A stretch of DNA of 64,000 bases from contig CAKQVG010000003.1 in assembly GCA_934277695.1 (NCBI GenBank), forward strand, positions 1 to 64,000, read 5' to 3'. The position numbers were made by a program, and so were the translations under genes. Numbering within the stretch: the first letter of the stretch is position 1; each line of letters begins with the position of its first letter. The notes beneath the pieces are model-generated. The model did not search any database and had not been told where the DNA came from. It was given only the letters and a program-made list of their open reading frames with translations. Source of the DNA: CAG-238 sp934277695 (GTDB lineage: Bacteria; Bacillota; Clostridia; Peptostreptococcales; Anaerovoracaceae). Below are positions 43,599 to 51,061 of this stretch, piece by piece.

Positions 43599-45089
43599 AT
43601 GGGCAGAAAAATACCGTTTTGGCAAGTAATTCTTGTCATGATTGTAATGATTGCATTGCTTTATTGGTCAATCGTTAAAGACGCGGGAGAAAAACCGCAT
43701 ATTGCTTTAATGATTGCAGCACTGGTAGCAGGTATTGTTGCATGTTCAAACGGATGGAAATGGTCATATCTTGAACAGGGTATGATTGCAGCTATTCAGA
43801 GATCCATGCAGGCAATCCTGATCCTTGCGATTTTAGGTGCAATTATTTCATCTTGGATGGCAGCGGGAACGATTCCTACAATGATGTATTACGGAATCAA
43901 AGTTATTAATCCTAAAATCTTCTTAGTAACATCCTGTTTGCTTTGCAGTATTGTATCATTGGCGACAGGATCGTCATGGTCCACTGCAGGTTCCATGGGC
44001 GTAGCGCTTATGGGTGTTGGAGCAGCACTCGGATTCCCATCTGCTATGACTGCAGGAGCAATTGTTTCCGGAGCGTACTTTGGAGACAAGATGTCGCCAT
44101 TATCCGACACTACAAACCTTGCACCTGCTATGGCAGGAGCGAATTTGTTTACTCACATCAAACACATGATTTACACAACGGGAACTTCTTTAATCATTGC
44201 GTTGATTGCATACGCGGTTATGGGCTTTATGTTTGCATCCAACAACGAGGCGGACCTTTCAACAATGGATGCAATTCTTGATTTCATCAAAGGGGCATCG
44301 AATATCAGTCTTTTGACTCTGATTCCACCGCTGTTTGTAATTGCAGCTGTTGCAATGAAGCTTCCTGCAATTCCTGCACTTGTGGTTGCGGCACTTCTTG
44401 GCATTCCGTTCTTCTTTATGAACGCAGAATACATTGAATTGGCAATGGGAGATGCTATAAGTCACAATGTTTTCAACATCCTTGACTATGGTATTTCTTT
44501 GGGTAGCGTTCCTGATGATGCATCATTAATCGTTCAGAAACTTTCTTCCCTGCTTTCCTCGAGTGGACTGATTGGCATGTTTGATACAATCGCTATCATT
44601 ATTGCGGCAATGTGCTTCGGCGGCATTCTTGATGTAACAGGCATGATGGCACAGATTGCAGAAAAAATTCTCAAAGTTGCAAAGGGCAGAGGCGGATTGG
44701 TTCTTGCTACAGAACTTATGTGTCTTGTTACGAACGCAGTATGCTGTGACCAGTACTTATCCTTAGTACTTCCAGGCAGAATGTTCAAGGAAAAATTTGA
44801 AGATATGAGACTTCGCCCTGAAAATCTTTCAAGATGTCTGGAAGACTGCGGAACCATTACATCCAATTTCTTCCCATGGAATACTTGCGGTGCGACAATG
44901 AGAAAATTCCTCGGTGTTGACTCCAGCTATATTCCTTATGCGATTCTTAACTGGCTCAACCCTGTAGTTTCCGTATTCTTCGGATACACAGGCATCACAA
45001 TGACAAAGATGACAGATGAAGAATATGAAGCACTTCTCAGAACAAGAGAAGAAGAGCAGAAGATGGCATTAGCAGCTATGGAAGCATAA
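43599..45089 (+). CDS. nhaC: Na+/H+ antiporter of the NhaC family
   Basis: A 496-residue membrane protein with about eleven hydrophobic segments. Family marks are ATGSSWSTAGSMGVALMGVG, GAYFGDKMSPLSDTTNLA and CDQYLSLVLPGRMF. NhaC proteins exchange Na+ (some also malate or lactate) for protons and help with pH and sodium balance. AGGAGGT lies 7 bases before the ATG, within the structured leader. It is transcribed separately, between the terminator of the nuoEFG-like operon and its own terminator. The exact cation and any organic substrate cannot be told from the sequence. Confidence 0.92.
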   Translation: MGRKIPFWQVILVMIVMIALLYWSIVKDAGEKPHIALMIAALVAGIVACSNGWKWSYLEQGMIAAIQRSMQAILILAILGAIISSWMAAGTIPTMMYYGIKVINPKIFLVTSCLLCSIVSLATGSSWSTAGSMGVALMGVGAALGFPSAMTAGAIVSGAYFGDKMSPLSDTTNLAPAMAGANLFTHIKHMIYTTGTSLIIALIAYAVMGFMFASNNEADLSTMDAILDFIKGASNISLLTLIPPLFVIAAVAMKLPAIPALVVAALLGIPFFFMNAEYIELAMGDAISHNVFNILDYGISLGSVPDDASLIVQKLSSLLSSSGLIGMFDTIAIIIAAMCFGGILDVTGMMAQIAEKILKVAKGRGGLVLATELMCLVTNAVCCDQYLSLVLPGRMFKEKFEDMRLRPENLSRCLEDCGTITSNFFPWNTCGATMRKFLGVDSSYIPYAILNWLNPVVSVFFGYTGITMTKMTDEEYEALLRTREEEQKMALAAMEA

Positions 45090-45115
45090 TAATGTCAATT
45101 ATATCCGCATAAGTC

Positions 45116-45129
45116 GGACTTATAAGTCC
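45116..45129. promoter_or_regulatory. Perfect 14-bp palindrome after nhaC
   Basis: GGACTTATAAGTCC reads the same on both strands, with a further ATAAGTC copy directly before it. It lies between nhaC and the LuxR-type gene, about 80 bases upstream of that gene's promoter. It could be a regulator site or part of a decay-stabilising hairpin at the nhaC 3' end. Confidence 0.35.
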
Positions 45130-45161
45130 TTCTTATAATATATAAATAAATGAATGAAGGT

Positions 45162-45198
45162 CAAAATGTCGGGTCAAATCCCGGCATTTTGATTTGTT
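45162..45198 (+). terminator. Intrinsic terminator of nhaC
   Basis: A 12-bp stem CAAAATGTCGGG/CCCGGCATTTTG with one mismatch or wobble, a 6-base loop and the tail ATTTGTT. Confidence 0.75.
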
Positions 45199-45225
45199 GC
45201 AATTTTGGTTTAACGGTGTTACAAT
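45197..45225 (+). promoter_or_regulatory. Predicted sigma-A promoter of the LuxR-type gene
   Basis: TTGCAA (45197-45202) and TACAAT (45220-45225) with a 17-base spacer, 20 bases before the start codon and right after the nhaC terminator. Confidence 0.65.
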
Positions 45226-45245
45226 AATTTAAACGGAGGACGAAA

Positions 45246-46163
45246 ATGTCGCATATATTTTTTTTCATAACAATAAGTATAATTGTATTCTCAGTAATAC
45301 CGCTTGTAATATTACTTTCATCCATTCATTATCTACAGAGCGTTAAGCCGCTCATAAGTCGGATATGTCTGTTTCTTGTAATTTTCATTGCAGCCGCCAT
45401 AAGCAACATGGTTTTATTCTACGATGATAAAATTGTCAATATTAATATAACGAAATTATTCTATGAATTCGGATGGTATTATTTATATTATCTTGTTTTT
45501 TTCAGATGGTTACCGATTCTGAAATATTTGTGCAATAATAAGTTATCAATTATTGTAAACAAACTTAATTCTTATTTTTTGGTTATTTATACCACGGCAT
45601 GGCTGTTTGCCGTAATTTGGGCGCAGGAGCATTACTGGGATGTTATCAGCATTTGTGACAAGGTGGATATTGGTCTTTCCGTCGCGGGAATCCTATGCTG
45701 TATTTTAGCGTTCGTCCAAGGAAAATGCAGAGATACCATATCCGTAATTTATGGGATAATTGTGCTCACTCTAAATATAAGCTCTTTTTATTGGAAAAAA
45801 GATCCAATGCTTTTTCATGAAAATATTTACTTATTTTCATGGATTGGCATTGCCTTTGCGACATTAGCTTACATCATCTATGTTGTAAAAAGTGAAAAAT
45901 CGAAAAGTGTTTCACATGCACAGGAAAAGATCATTGATATTGATGATGCTTATCGTAAGCTTCGGGAAGCTTACGGTTTGACGAAAAGAGAGGAAGATAT
46001 TCTTCGTGAAATATATTCGGGCAAGAGCAACCAGCAGATTGCCTCTGATTTATGTATAAGCGAAGCAACCGTAAAAGCACATATTCATAATTTGCTTGGA
46101 AAAATGAGCGTTGGAAGCCGAGTGGAAGCTATTGTAGCAGTACAGAAAGAAATGTATTTATAA
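45246..46163 (+). CDS. Membrane-bound LuxR-type transcriptional regulator
   Basis: A 305-residue protein. About 215 residues form six or seven hydrophobic segments (IFFFITISIIVFSVIPLVIL at the start). A short linker is followed by a LuxR_C helix-turn-helix domain (residues about 244-305): TKREEDILREIYSGKSNQQI and SEATVKAHIHNLLGKM. Such proteins sense a membrane or external signal and act on DNA from the membrane; the signal is unknown. GGAGG precedes the ATG. The gene for an EFR1-type ferredoxin follows after 34 bases, so that gene and possibly azlCD are candidate targets. Confidence 0.85.
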   Translation: MSHIFFFITISIIVFSVIPLVILLSSIHYLQSVKPLISRICLFLVIFIAAAISNMVLFYDDKIVNINITKLFYEFGWYYLYYLVFFRWLPILKYLCNNKLSIIVNKLNSYFLVIYTTAWLFAVIWAQEHYWDVISICDKVDIGLSVAGILCCILAFVQGKCRDTISVIYGIIVLTLNISSFYWKKDPMLFHENIYLFSWIGIAFATLAYIIYVVKSEKSKSVSHAQEKIIDIDDAYRKLREAYGLTKREEDILREIYSGKSNQQIASDLCISEATVKAHIHNLLGKMSVGSRVEAIVAVQKEMYL

Positions 46164-46197
46164 TTTTTAATGACAATATTCAAAGAGGAAAAAAATC

Positions 46198-46956
46198 ATG
46201 ATTTTGTTTTTTACAGGTACGGGAAACAGTGCATATATAGCCGGAAAGATTTCACAGACAACCGGAGATCGCGTTATGAGCATGAACGATAAAATCAAGG
46301 CAGGAGATTATCGAAAGGTGGAATGCGGCGATAAGCTTGTCATAGTGGTTCCGACTTATGCGTGGAGAATTCCCCGCATTGTGGACGAATGGCTCAGGAA
46401 AGCGGAGCTTTCGGGTGCAAAACGCATCTGGTTTGTTATGAACTGCGGCGATCAAATCGGAAATGCCGACAAGTACAATCGCAGGCTTGCAGAAGAAAAA
46501 GGCCTTGAATATATGGGCACTGCAGAAATCATAATGCCGGAAAATTATGTTGCAATGTTTCAAGTTCCGAATCATGAGGATGCAGAGAAAATTGTAAGGA
46601 CCGCGGACCCACATATTACAGCAGCGGCAGAAGCAATAAAGGAAAACAAAGCATTTCCCAAAGCAAAAAACAATATGATATATCGCTTGATGAGCTCAGC
46701 TGTAAATCCTGTTTTCTACCCGCTGTTTGTGTCAGCAAAAAAATTCACGGCAGACAGCCGCTGTACAGGGTGCGGAAAATGTGTTAGACTATGTCCGTTA
46801 AATAATATTAAAATTGTGAATGGCAAACCGGTGTGGGGCAGGAACTGTACACACTGCATGGCATGTATTTGTTACTGCTCACAGGAGGCAATCGAGTACG
46901 GAAGCAAAAGCGTCGGAAAACCAAGATATTATTTTGATTTTTTCAATTCAAAATAA
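46198..46956 (+). CDS. EFR1-family flavodoxin-ferredoxin fusion
   Basis: A 252-residue electron carrier. The N-terminal flavodoxin-like domain has the FMN phosphate loop FFTGTGNSAYIA and VVPTYAWRIP. The C terminus has two [4Fe-4S] motifs, CTGCGKCVRLCPLNNI and CTHCMACICYCSQEAI. The family (EFR1) is common in gut Clostridia and its partners are mostly unknown. AGAGGA precedes the ATG. It lies close behind the LuxR-type gene and 15 bases before the next small membrane gene, so cotranscription is likely. Confidence 0.9.
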   Translation: MILFFTGTGNSAYIAGKISQTTGDRVMSMNDKIKAGDYRKVECGDKLVIVVPTYAWRIPRIVDEWLRKAELSGAKRIWFVMNCGDQIGNADKYNRRLAEEKGLEYMGTAEIIMPENYVAMFQVPNHEDAEKIVRTADPHITAAAEAIKENKAFPKAKNNMIYRLMSSAVNPVFYPLFVSAKKFTADSRCTGCGKCVRLCPLNNIKIVNGKPVWGRNCTHCMACICYCSQEAIEYGSKSVGKPRYYFDFFNSK

Positions 46957-46971
46957 AATACGGAGGAAAAA

Positions 46972-47454
46972 ATGTTTGTATTAGGGATTGCAATATTTGT
47001 TTTATTTGCCATTGGTTTGCTTGTCAGTGCAGCAGGCTTTTTCATTATCTATAAACAATTCAATACAAAACACAGCGAAAAGACTTCAAATAAACAGGCT
47101 GTAAAAACAAAACAGCTGATTTCCTTTTACGAAGAGTGTAAGGAAAATAACATTACAGAGTTGACATCTGAGAAGAATATACAAAAAGCGACACTAATTG
47201 CAAAGAAATACAATATTCCGTTTACAGACATCAAAGAATTATATAAAGAAGCTGATTCTGCTTTAATCGAAGAACGAAAGAAGCAGAAAGAAGCACATCT
47301 GGCGGAAATGAAGGAAGAAGAAAAAGTACAATTTAATTCACTTATGCAAAGAGAGCATGACTGGGCAATTTATGGAGGAATCGCAAGCGGCATCGCAGGA
47401 GGCGCTGCAGGTGCTGCGACCGCTATGAATATACAGGCAAAAAATGCCAAATAA
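46972..47454 (+). CDS. Small membrane protein of unknown function, probably truncated
   Basis: 160 residues: an N-terminal membrane segment (FVLGIAIFVLFAIGLLVSAAG), a charged helical middle (likely coiled coil, EERKKQKEAHLAEMKEEEK) and a glycine/alanine-rich hydrophobic stretch near the end (YGGIASGIAGGAAGAATAMN). I do not recognise the family. The frame stops just after the glycine-rich stretch, and coding potential continues at once in another frame. The protein is therefore probably the front part of a longer, frameshifted gene. GGAGG precedes the ATG. Confidence 0.6.
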   Translation: MFVLGIAIFVLFAIGLLVSAAGFFIIYKQFNTKHSEKTSNKQAVKTKQLISFYEECKENNITELTSEKNIQKATLIAKKYNIPFTDIKELYKEADSALIEERKKQKEAHLAEMKEEEKVQFNSLMQREHDWAIYGGIASGIAGGAAGAATAMNIQAKNAK

Positions 47455-47694
47455 CGGGGATTTATTTTCAAGACTGATATTCACAAATGTAAAGATTAAA
47501 AAGTCAGATACAGGAACCTGCACGGTTACAGCCAGCGTTTCCACGGACATTCATAACCCGGTTAGATTGTTTTGCCGAAAGACGGCATTCAAGGAATTGT
47601 CAAGGTGACCGGAATGTGCCTTTTCTGCGGCGTCTTAGGAAAAAAATACACAGTTAAATTTACGGATAGAAAATTATGGGCAATAGAGAAATAA
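47444..47694 (+). pseudogene. Decayed 3' part of the preceding gene (frameshifted)
   Basis: Frame 2 encodes NNGDLFSRLIFTNVKIKK and SDTGTCTVTASVSTDI up to a TGA at 47606-47608. Frame 1, the frame of the upstream gene, then encodes DGIQGIVKVTGMCLFCGVLG and KKYTVKFTDRKLWAIEK to a TAA at 47692-47694. The pieces read like one beta-rich C-terminal domain broken by two compensating frame changes, possibly with some bases lost. No single frame is long enough to count as a gene. The end overlaps the azlC start, which fits an original coupled gene pair. Confidence 0.6.
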
Positions 47695-48365
47695 AAAAAG
47701 AAGCTTTTATTAAAACCATACCGATTATGTGCAGTTACTTCTTTATCGGAACTGCGTACGGCATGATGATGGAGAATGCGGGATTTGAGTGGTATTACTC
47801 ACTTCTGGCAAGTGCCGCAGTATATACCGGTGCATTTCAGTTTCTGCTTATCACCTTTTTGAGCAGTGGTGCTTCGGTTATAACCATTGCACTTGCGGCA
47901 CTTTTGATGAACAGCAGGCATACCTTCTACAGCATTTCGTTCATTGATGAATTTCGAAAGATGGGAAAAAGAAAACTCTTCATGATAAGAACCATGACGG
48001 ATGAAACGTATGCTTTGAATTGTTCTATCCCAAAAGATGATCCGAATCGCGAGGAATTACTGTACAGAATGGCTCTGTACAGCAGGATCTACTGGCTTTC
48101 GGCAAGTGCTGCGGGAGGAATTATCGGGCAGCTTATTCCGTACGATCTCACCGGAATTGATTTCTGCATGACGGCATTGTTTGTTATTTTGTTTATCAAC
48201 CAGTGGGAGGAAACTAACGACCACAGACCGGCACTTCTCGGACTTGCAACAGCACTCATATGTCTGCTTGTTTTCGGTTCGGGTTCTTTCATGCTGCCTG
48301 CTCTGCTTATAACATCTGCATTTTTGATTCTGATCATAAAACTTGATGAAAGGAAGGAAAAATAA
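47676..48365 (+). CDS. azlC: AzlC-family branched-chain amino acid exporter subunit
   Basis: A 229-residue membrane protein of the AzlC family with SYFFIGTAYGMMMENAGFEW, YTGAFQFLLITFLSSG and the typical LMNSRHTFYSISFIDEFRK and MTDETYAL. AzlC works with the small AzlD to export branched-chain amino acids or their analogues. The azlD gene follows directly. No clear ribosome binding site precedes the ATG, and the start lies inside the broken upstream gene. Translation may once have been coupled to that gene. Confidence 0.92.
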   Translation: MGNREIKKEAFIKTIPIMCSYFFIGTAYGMMMENAGFEWYYSLLASAAVYTGAFQFLLITFLSSGASVITIALAALLMNSRHTFYSISFIDEFRKMGKRKLFMIRTMTDETYALNCSIPKDDPNREELLYRMALYSRIYWLSASAAGGIIGQLIPYDLTGIDFCMTALFVILFINQWEETNDHRPALLGLATALICLLVFGSGSFMLPALLITSAFLILIIKLDERKEK

Positions 48366-48366
48366 A

Positions 48367-48693
48367 ATGGATATAAACGTAAATGCAATTTTAATCATTT
48401 TATTGATGGGGCTGATTACTTTCGGACTCAGGGCTGTGCCTTTCCTTGTATTTCATGGTGAGAAGCAATTACCGAAGCTGATGAAAGACCTAGGAGACAT
48501 TCTTCCGGCATCCGTTATGTCTGTACTTATAATATACTGTCTGAAGGATGCCCCCGCAGATTTCATGGGAAGCGGAATATGGCAGCTTATCAGCATTGCA
48601 GTCGTTGCAATCAGTTATAAATGGAAGCACAACACATTTTTGAGTCTTCTGCTCGGAACGGTTTGCTACATGGTTTTGATAAGAATTTTTTAA
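48367..48693 (+). CDS. azlD: AzlD-family branched-chain amino acid exporter subunit
   Basis: A 108-residue membrane protein with four hydrophobic segments and the AzlD-type GLITFGLRAVPFLVF and DILPASVMSVLIIYCLKD. It is the partner of AzlC. The frame is open upstream inside azlC, but AGGAAGG sets the start at 48367, one base after the azlC stop. Confidence 0.92.
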   Translation: MDINVNAILIILLMGLITFGLRAVPFLVFHGEKQLPKLMKDLGDILPASVMSVLIIYCLKDAPADFMGSGIWQLISIAVVAISYKWKHNTFLSLLLGTVCYMVLIRIF

Positions 48694-48828
48694 TTAAAAA
48701 TTTTCGGAAAATTCTAAAATTTTTGTAACCTTTTGTGCGTCTGTACGGAGTATATTGTGTAAGGGTTAACAAACCGACATACTTACACGAAGTTATAGGA
48801 ATTATCGAAGCACAAGGAGGAATATGAA
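48694..48828 (+). promoter_or_regulatory. Leader and promoter region of the small lipopeptide gene
   Basis: TGTAAC at 48724-48729 followed 16 bases later by CGGAGT is reminiscent of ECF-type sigma promoters, but I could not fit a standard sigma-A promoter. The presumed leader can form a hairpin: TTGTGTAAG (48755-48763) pairs with CTTACACGA (48782-48790). AAGGAGG at 48814-48820 serves the ATG at 48829. A two-codon frame (ATG AAA TGA, 48824-48832) overlaps that start. Confidence 0.4.
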
Positions 48829-48900
48829 ATGAAGAATTTATTACCATTACTTTTAATCTCATGTATTATGCTTGTATTCTCCGCTTGTGGTACTTTATGA
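48829..48900 (+). CDS. Very small lipoprotein/lipopeptide precursor (23 codons)
   Basis: It encodes MKNLLPLLLISCIMLVFSAC followed by GTL and a stop. This is a textbook lipoprotein signal peptide with lipobox VFSAC but almost no mature part. After lipidation and cleavage only a four-residue CGTL lipopeptide would remain on the outer face of the membrane, plus a freed signal peptide. AAGGAGG lies 8 bases before the ATG. A terminator follows within 60 bases, so it appears to be its own unit. It could be a signalling lipopeptide, an entericidin-like small lipoprotein, a leader peptide or the front of a lost lipoprotein gene. Confidence 0.6.
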   Translation: MKNLLPLLLISCIMLVFSACGTL

Positions 48901-48952
48901 TTGAGATAAAGTAACAGAAGGGGAATTGGTATAACGGGTTAAAGAAGACAAA

Positions 48953-48988
48953 GGCCGGCGTAAGATGAACGCCGGTTTTATTTTTTTT
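48953..48988 (+). terminator. Intrinsic terminator after the lipopeptide gene
   Basis: Stem CCGGCG/CGCCGG with a 9-base loop, followed by TTTTATTTTTTTT. It separates the lipopeptide unit from the spoIIIA operon. Confidence 0.88.
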
Positions 48989-48990
48989 GC

Positions 48991-49016
48991 ATAAAACCTT
49001 GTCCTACACATAAAAT
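48991..49016 (+). promoter_or_regulatory. Possible sigma-E-type promoter of the spoIIIA operon
   Basis: ATAAAA (from 48991) and CATAAAAT (49009-49016), with about 12 bases between the boxes, resemble the -35 ATA-rich and -10 CATACAAT boxes of mother-cell sigma E. In Bacillus subtilis spoIIIAA is under sigma E. The match is partial. Confidence 0.35.
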
Positions 49017-49045
49017 GTACAAACCAAGGAAAAGAGGGCAGGCAT

Positions 49046-49924
49046 ATGAACAATTTTGATGAAATTCTAAAAAAACTTCCAAGAAGCATTTCAGATGATC
49101 TAAAGTCACTTCCCACATCCGTAATTTCTGAAGTGGAAGAAGTAAGACTTCGATGCGGCAGAAACATAAGACTGAAAAGTCATTTCTTTGAAAAAGCAAT
49201 CGCCCATATCATAACCTCCGAAGAACTGCGAAGTACATTAAACAGCTTGATAAAGTATTCTTTTTATGCCTATGAGCAGGATTTGGCAAACGGATTTGTA
49301 ACAATCGAAGGCGGACACAGAGTCGGTGTATGCGGCAAAGTCGTCATTAAAGACGGAAGACCCGCACTGATAAAGGAAATCAGTTCGCTGAATATCCGAT
49401 TTGCAAAGGAGATAAAAGGCTGTGCGGATAAACTGACAAGCGAGGTACTTGACGATAACGGCAAGGTGATAAACACGCTGATTGTATCACCTCCCGGCTG
49501 CGGCAAGACTACAATGATACGGGATTTGACGAGAAATATAAGCAATCGGAGGCTTCAGGTGGCTGTGTGTGACGAACGGTCCGAAATTGCGGGAATGTAT
49601 TGCGGCAGAACGAGTTTTGATCTTGGGAGCAGAACCGATGTGCTCGACGGCTGCGACAAAGCATACGGCATTCCGATGTTGATCCGATCGATGGCCCCGG
49701 ATGTAATCGTAACCGATGAAATCGGCAAGACAGAGGACATAAGAGCCGTTCAGCAGTGCCTCAGCACGGGAGTCGGACTGATAACGACGATACACGGGAG
49801 CAATTTGGATGAAATTGAAAGCTCCGCTATCGGAAGTCTCATACGAGAAAAGGTATTTAAAAGAATCGTATTTTTGACGAAAGAAGGCGGACCGGGAACA
49901 ATCAGAGAGGTGCTGCATGCTTAA
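49046..49924 (+). CDS. spoIIIAA: Stage III sporulation protein AA (ATPase)
   Basis: A 292-residue ATPase of the secretion-type AAA+ group that powers the feeding-tube complex between mother cell and forespore. The P-loop is SPPGCGKTTMIRDLTRNIS (about residue 149), with VCDERSEIAGMYCG and VTDEIGKTEDIRAVQQCL as family marks. AGAGGGC precedes the ATG at a slightly long distance. It is the first gene of the intact spoIIIAA-AH operon, with the next start overlapping its stop. Confidence 0.96.
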   Translation: MNNFDEILKKLPRSISDDLKSLPTSVISEVEEVRLRCGRNIRLKSHFFEKAIAHIITSEELRSTLNSLIKYSFYAYEQDLANGFVTIEGGHRVGVCGKVVIKDGRPALIKEISSLNIRFAKEIKGCADKLTSEVLDDNGKVINTLIVSPPGCGKTTMIRDLTRNISNRRLQVAVCDERSEIAGMYCGRTSFDLGSRTDVLDGCDKAYGIPMLIRSMAPDVIVTDEIGKTEDIRAVQQCLSTGVGLITTIHGSNLDEIESSAIGSLIREKVFKRIVFLTKEGGPGTIREVLHA

Positions 49925-50432
49925 ATTCGCGGGAATCGTCGGACTTGTGGCAGCACTTGGACTTATCGGAATTTTAAAGGCAGAGGAATTGAAATCTCGT
50001 ATAAAGGATCTTGAAGATTTTCTGAGGATGTGCCTTTTTCTGAAAAGCAAAATAAATTATCTGCGGGAACCTCTTACATACGCGTACTCCACGGGAAATT
50101 CGGGGAGTGGGAATCGGGCGGATTTACTGCTGCGTGAGGTATTTGTCGAGATTGATGAAAGACAAGGGGAAATCGAAGAAATATGGGCTCAAAAAGCGAA
50201 TGAGATATATAAGACCTCTCATCTCACCAAGGCGGATATGAATTACATCCGTTATCCCGGAAAATTTATCGGACAGACCGATTACGAAAATCAGCTTTAT
50301 CAATTTGAATATATTCAAAGTTCATTGGAAAATCAAATAAAAGAAGCCGACGAAGAATTAAAAAGGAAAGGGCCATTATATCGAAAGCTTGGTTTTTTTG
50401 CAGGGGCTCTGATAGGAATAATACTTATTTAA
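49917..50432 (+). CDS. spoIIIAB: Stage III sporulation protein AB
   Basis: A 171-residue protein with hydrophobic segments at both ends (FAGIVGLVAALGLIGIL; LGFFAGALIGIILI) and a helical middle (DLEDFLRMCLFLKSKINYL), as in SpoIIIAB, a relative of type II secretion F proteins. The start overlaps spoIIIAA by 8 bases. Its role is assembly of the mother-cell side of the channel. Confidence 0.93.
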   Translation: MLKFAGIVGLVAALGLIGILKAEELKSRIKDLEDFLRMCLFLKSKINYLREPLTYAYSTGNSGSGNRADLLLREVFVEIDERQGEIEEIWAQKANEIYKTSHLTKADMNYIRYPGKFIGQTDYENQLYQFEYIQSSLENQIKEADEELKRKGPLYRKLGFFAGALIGIILI

Positions 50433-50450
50433 AAAAAGTAAGGAGAGAAG

Positions 50451-50651
50451 ATGTCTTTTGATGTTGACATTTTATTTAAGATTGCTGCAATCGGTATTGC
50501 AATTGCACTTCTTAATCAAATATTAAACAAAGCGGGGCGCGAGGAGGAGGCCATGATGACAACGCTTGCGGGAGTTATCATCGTTCTTGCGATTGTAATT
50601 AAGATGATAAGCGAGTTTTTCGACACAATAAAAACTTTTCTGAGTTTTTAG
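50451..50651 (+). CDS. spoIIIAC: Stage III sporulation protein AC
   Basis: A 66-residue protein with two membrane helices and the family pattern DILFKIAAIGIAIALLNQIL and AGREEEAMMTTLAGVIIVLA. Length and order in the operon match SpoIIIAC. GGAGAG precedes the ATG. Confidence 0.95.
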   Translation: MSFDVDILFKIAAIGIAIALLNQILNKAGREEEAMMTTLAGVIIVLAIVIKMISEFFDTIKTFLSF

Positions 50652-50668
50652 AAGGAGATTACAATACA

Positions 50669-51055
50669 ATGCTTGCAATAATAAAGATTTGCGCGGTTGC
50701 CGTTGTCGGGGTAATCATCGTCGCTTTGATACGAAATTACAAGCCGGAATTTACGGTTGAAGCTGTCTTGTGCACTTCAATCCTGCTCTTATTTTATATT
50801 TTGGAATGCCTCCGATACGGTTTTGCGTTTATAGACAATTTTTATGCGCGGCTTACATACGGACATGACTATTTTCCGATTATTATTAAAGTTCTGGCCA
50901 TCGCATATGTAACGGAGTTTGTCTTTTCATTGTGTGAAGACGCAGGGGAAAAGTCAATCGGTACAAAAGTTGAGATGGCAGGTAAAATCGCAATTTTTTT
51001 TGCTGCAATCCCGATATTTACCTCGCTGATAAACCTGCTTGACAGTCTGATTTAA
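50669..51055 (+). CDS. spoIIIAD: Stage III sporulation protein AD
   Basis: A 128-residue membrane protein with about four hydrophobic segments and the family pattern YFPIIIKVLAIAYVTEF and CEDAGEKSIGTKVEMAGKIA. Position and length match SpoIIIAD. AAGGAGA lies before the ATG. Confidence 0.95.
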   Translation: MLAIIKICAVAVVGVIIVALIRNYKPEFTVEAVLCTSILLLFYILECLRYGFAFIDNFYARLTYGHDYFPIIIKVLAIAYVTEFVFSLCEDAGEKSIGTKVEMAGKIAIFFAAIPIFTSLINLLDSLI

Positions 51056-51061
51056 CGGAAA

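Noticed and set aside
48824..48832. Two-codon frame ATG AAA TGA before the lipopeptide gene
   Set aside because: It is too close to the ribosome binding site (3 bases) and overlaps the better-placed ATG. It is kept only as a note.
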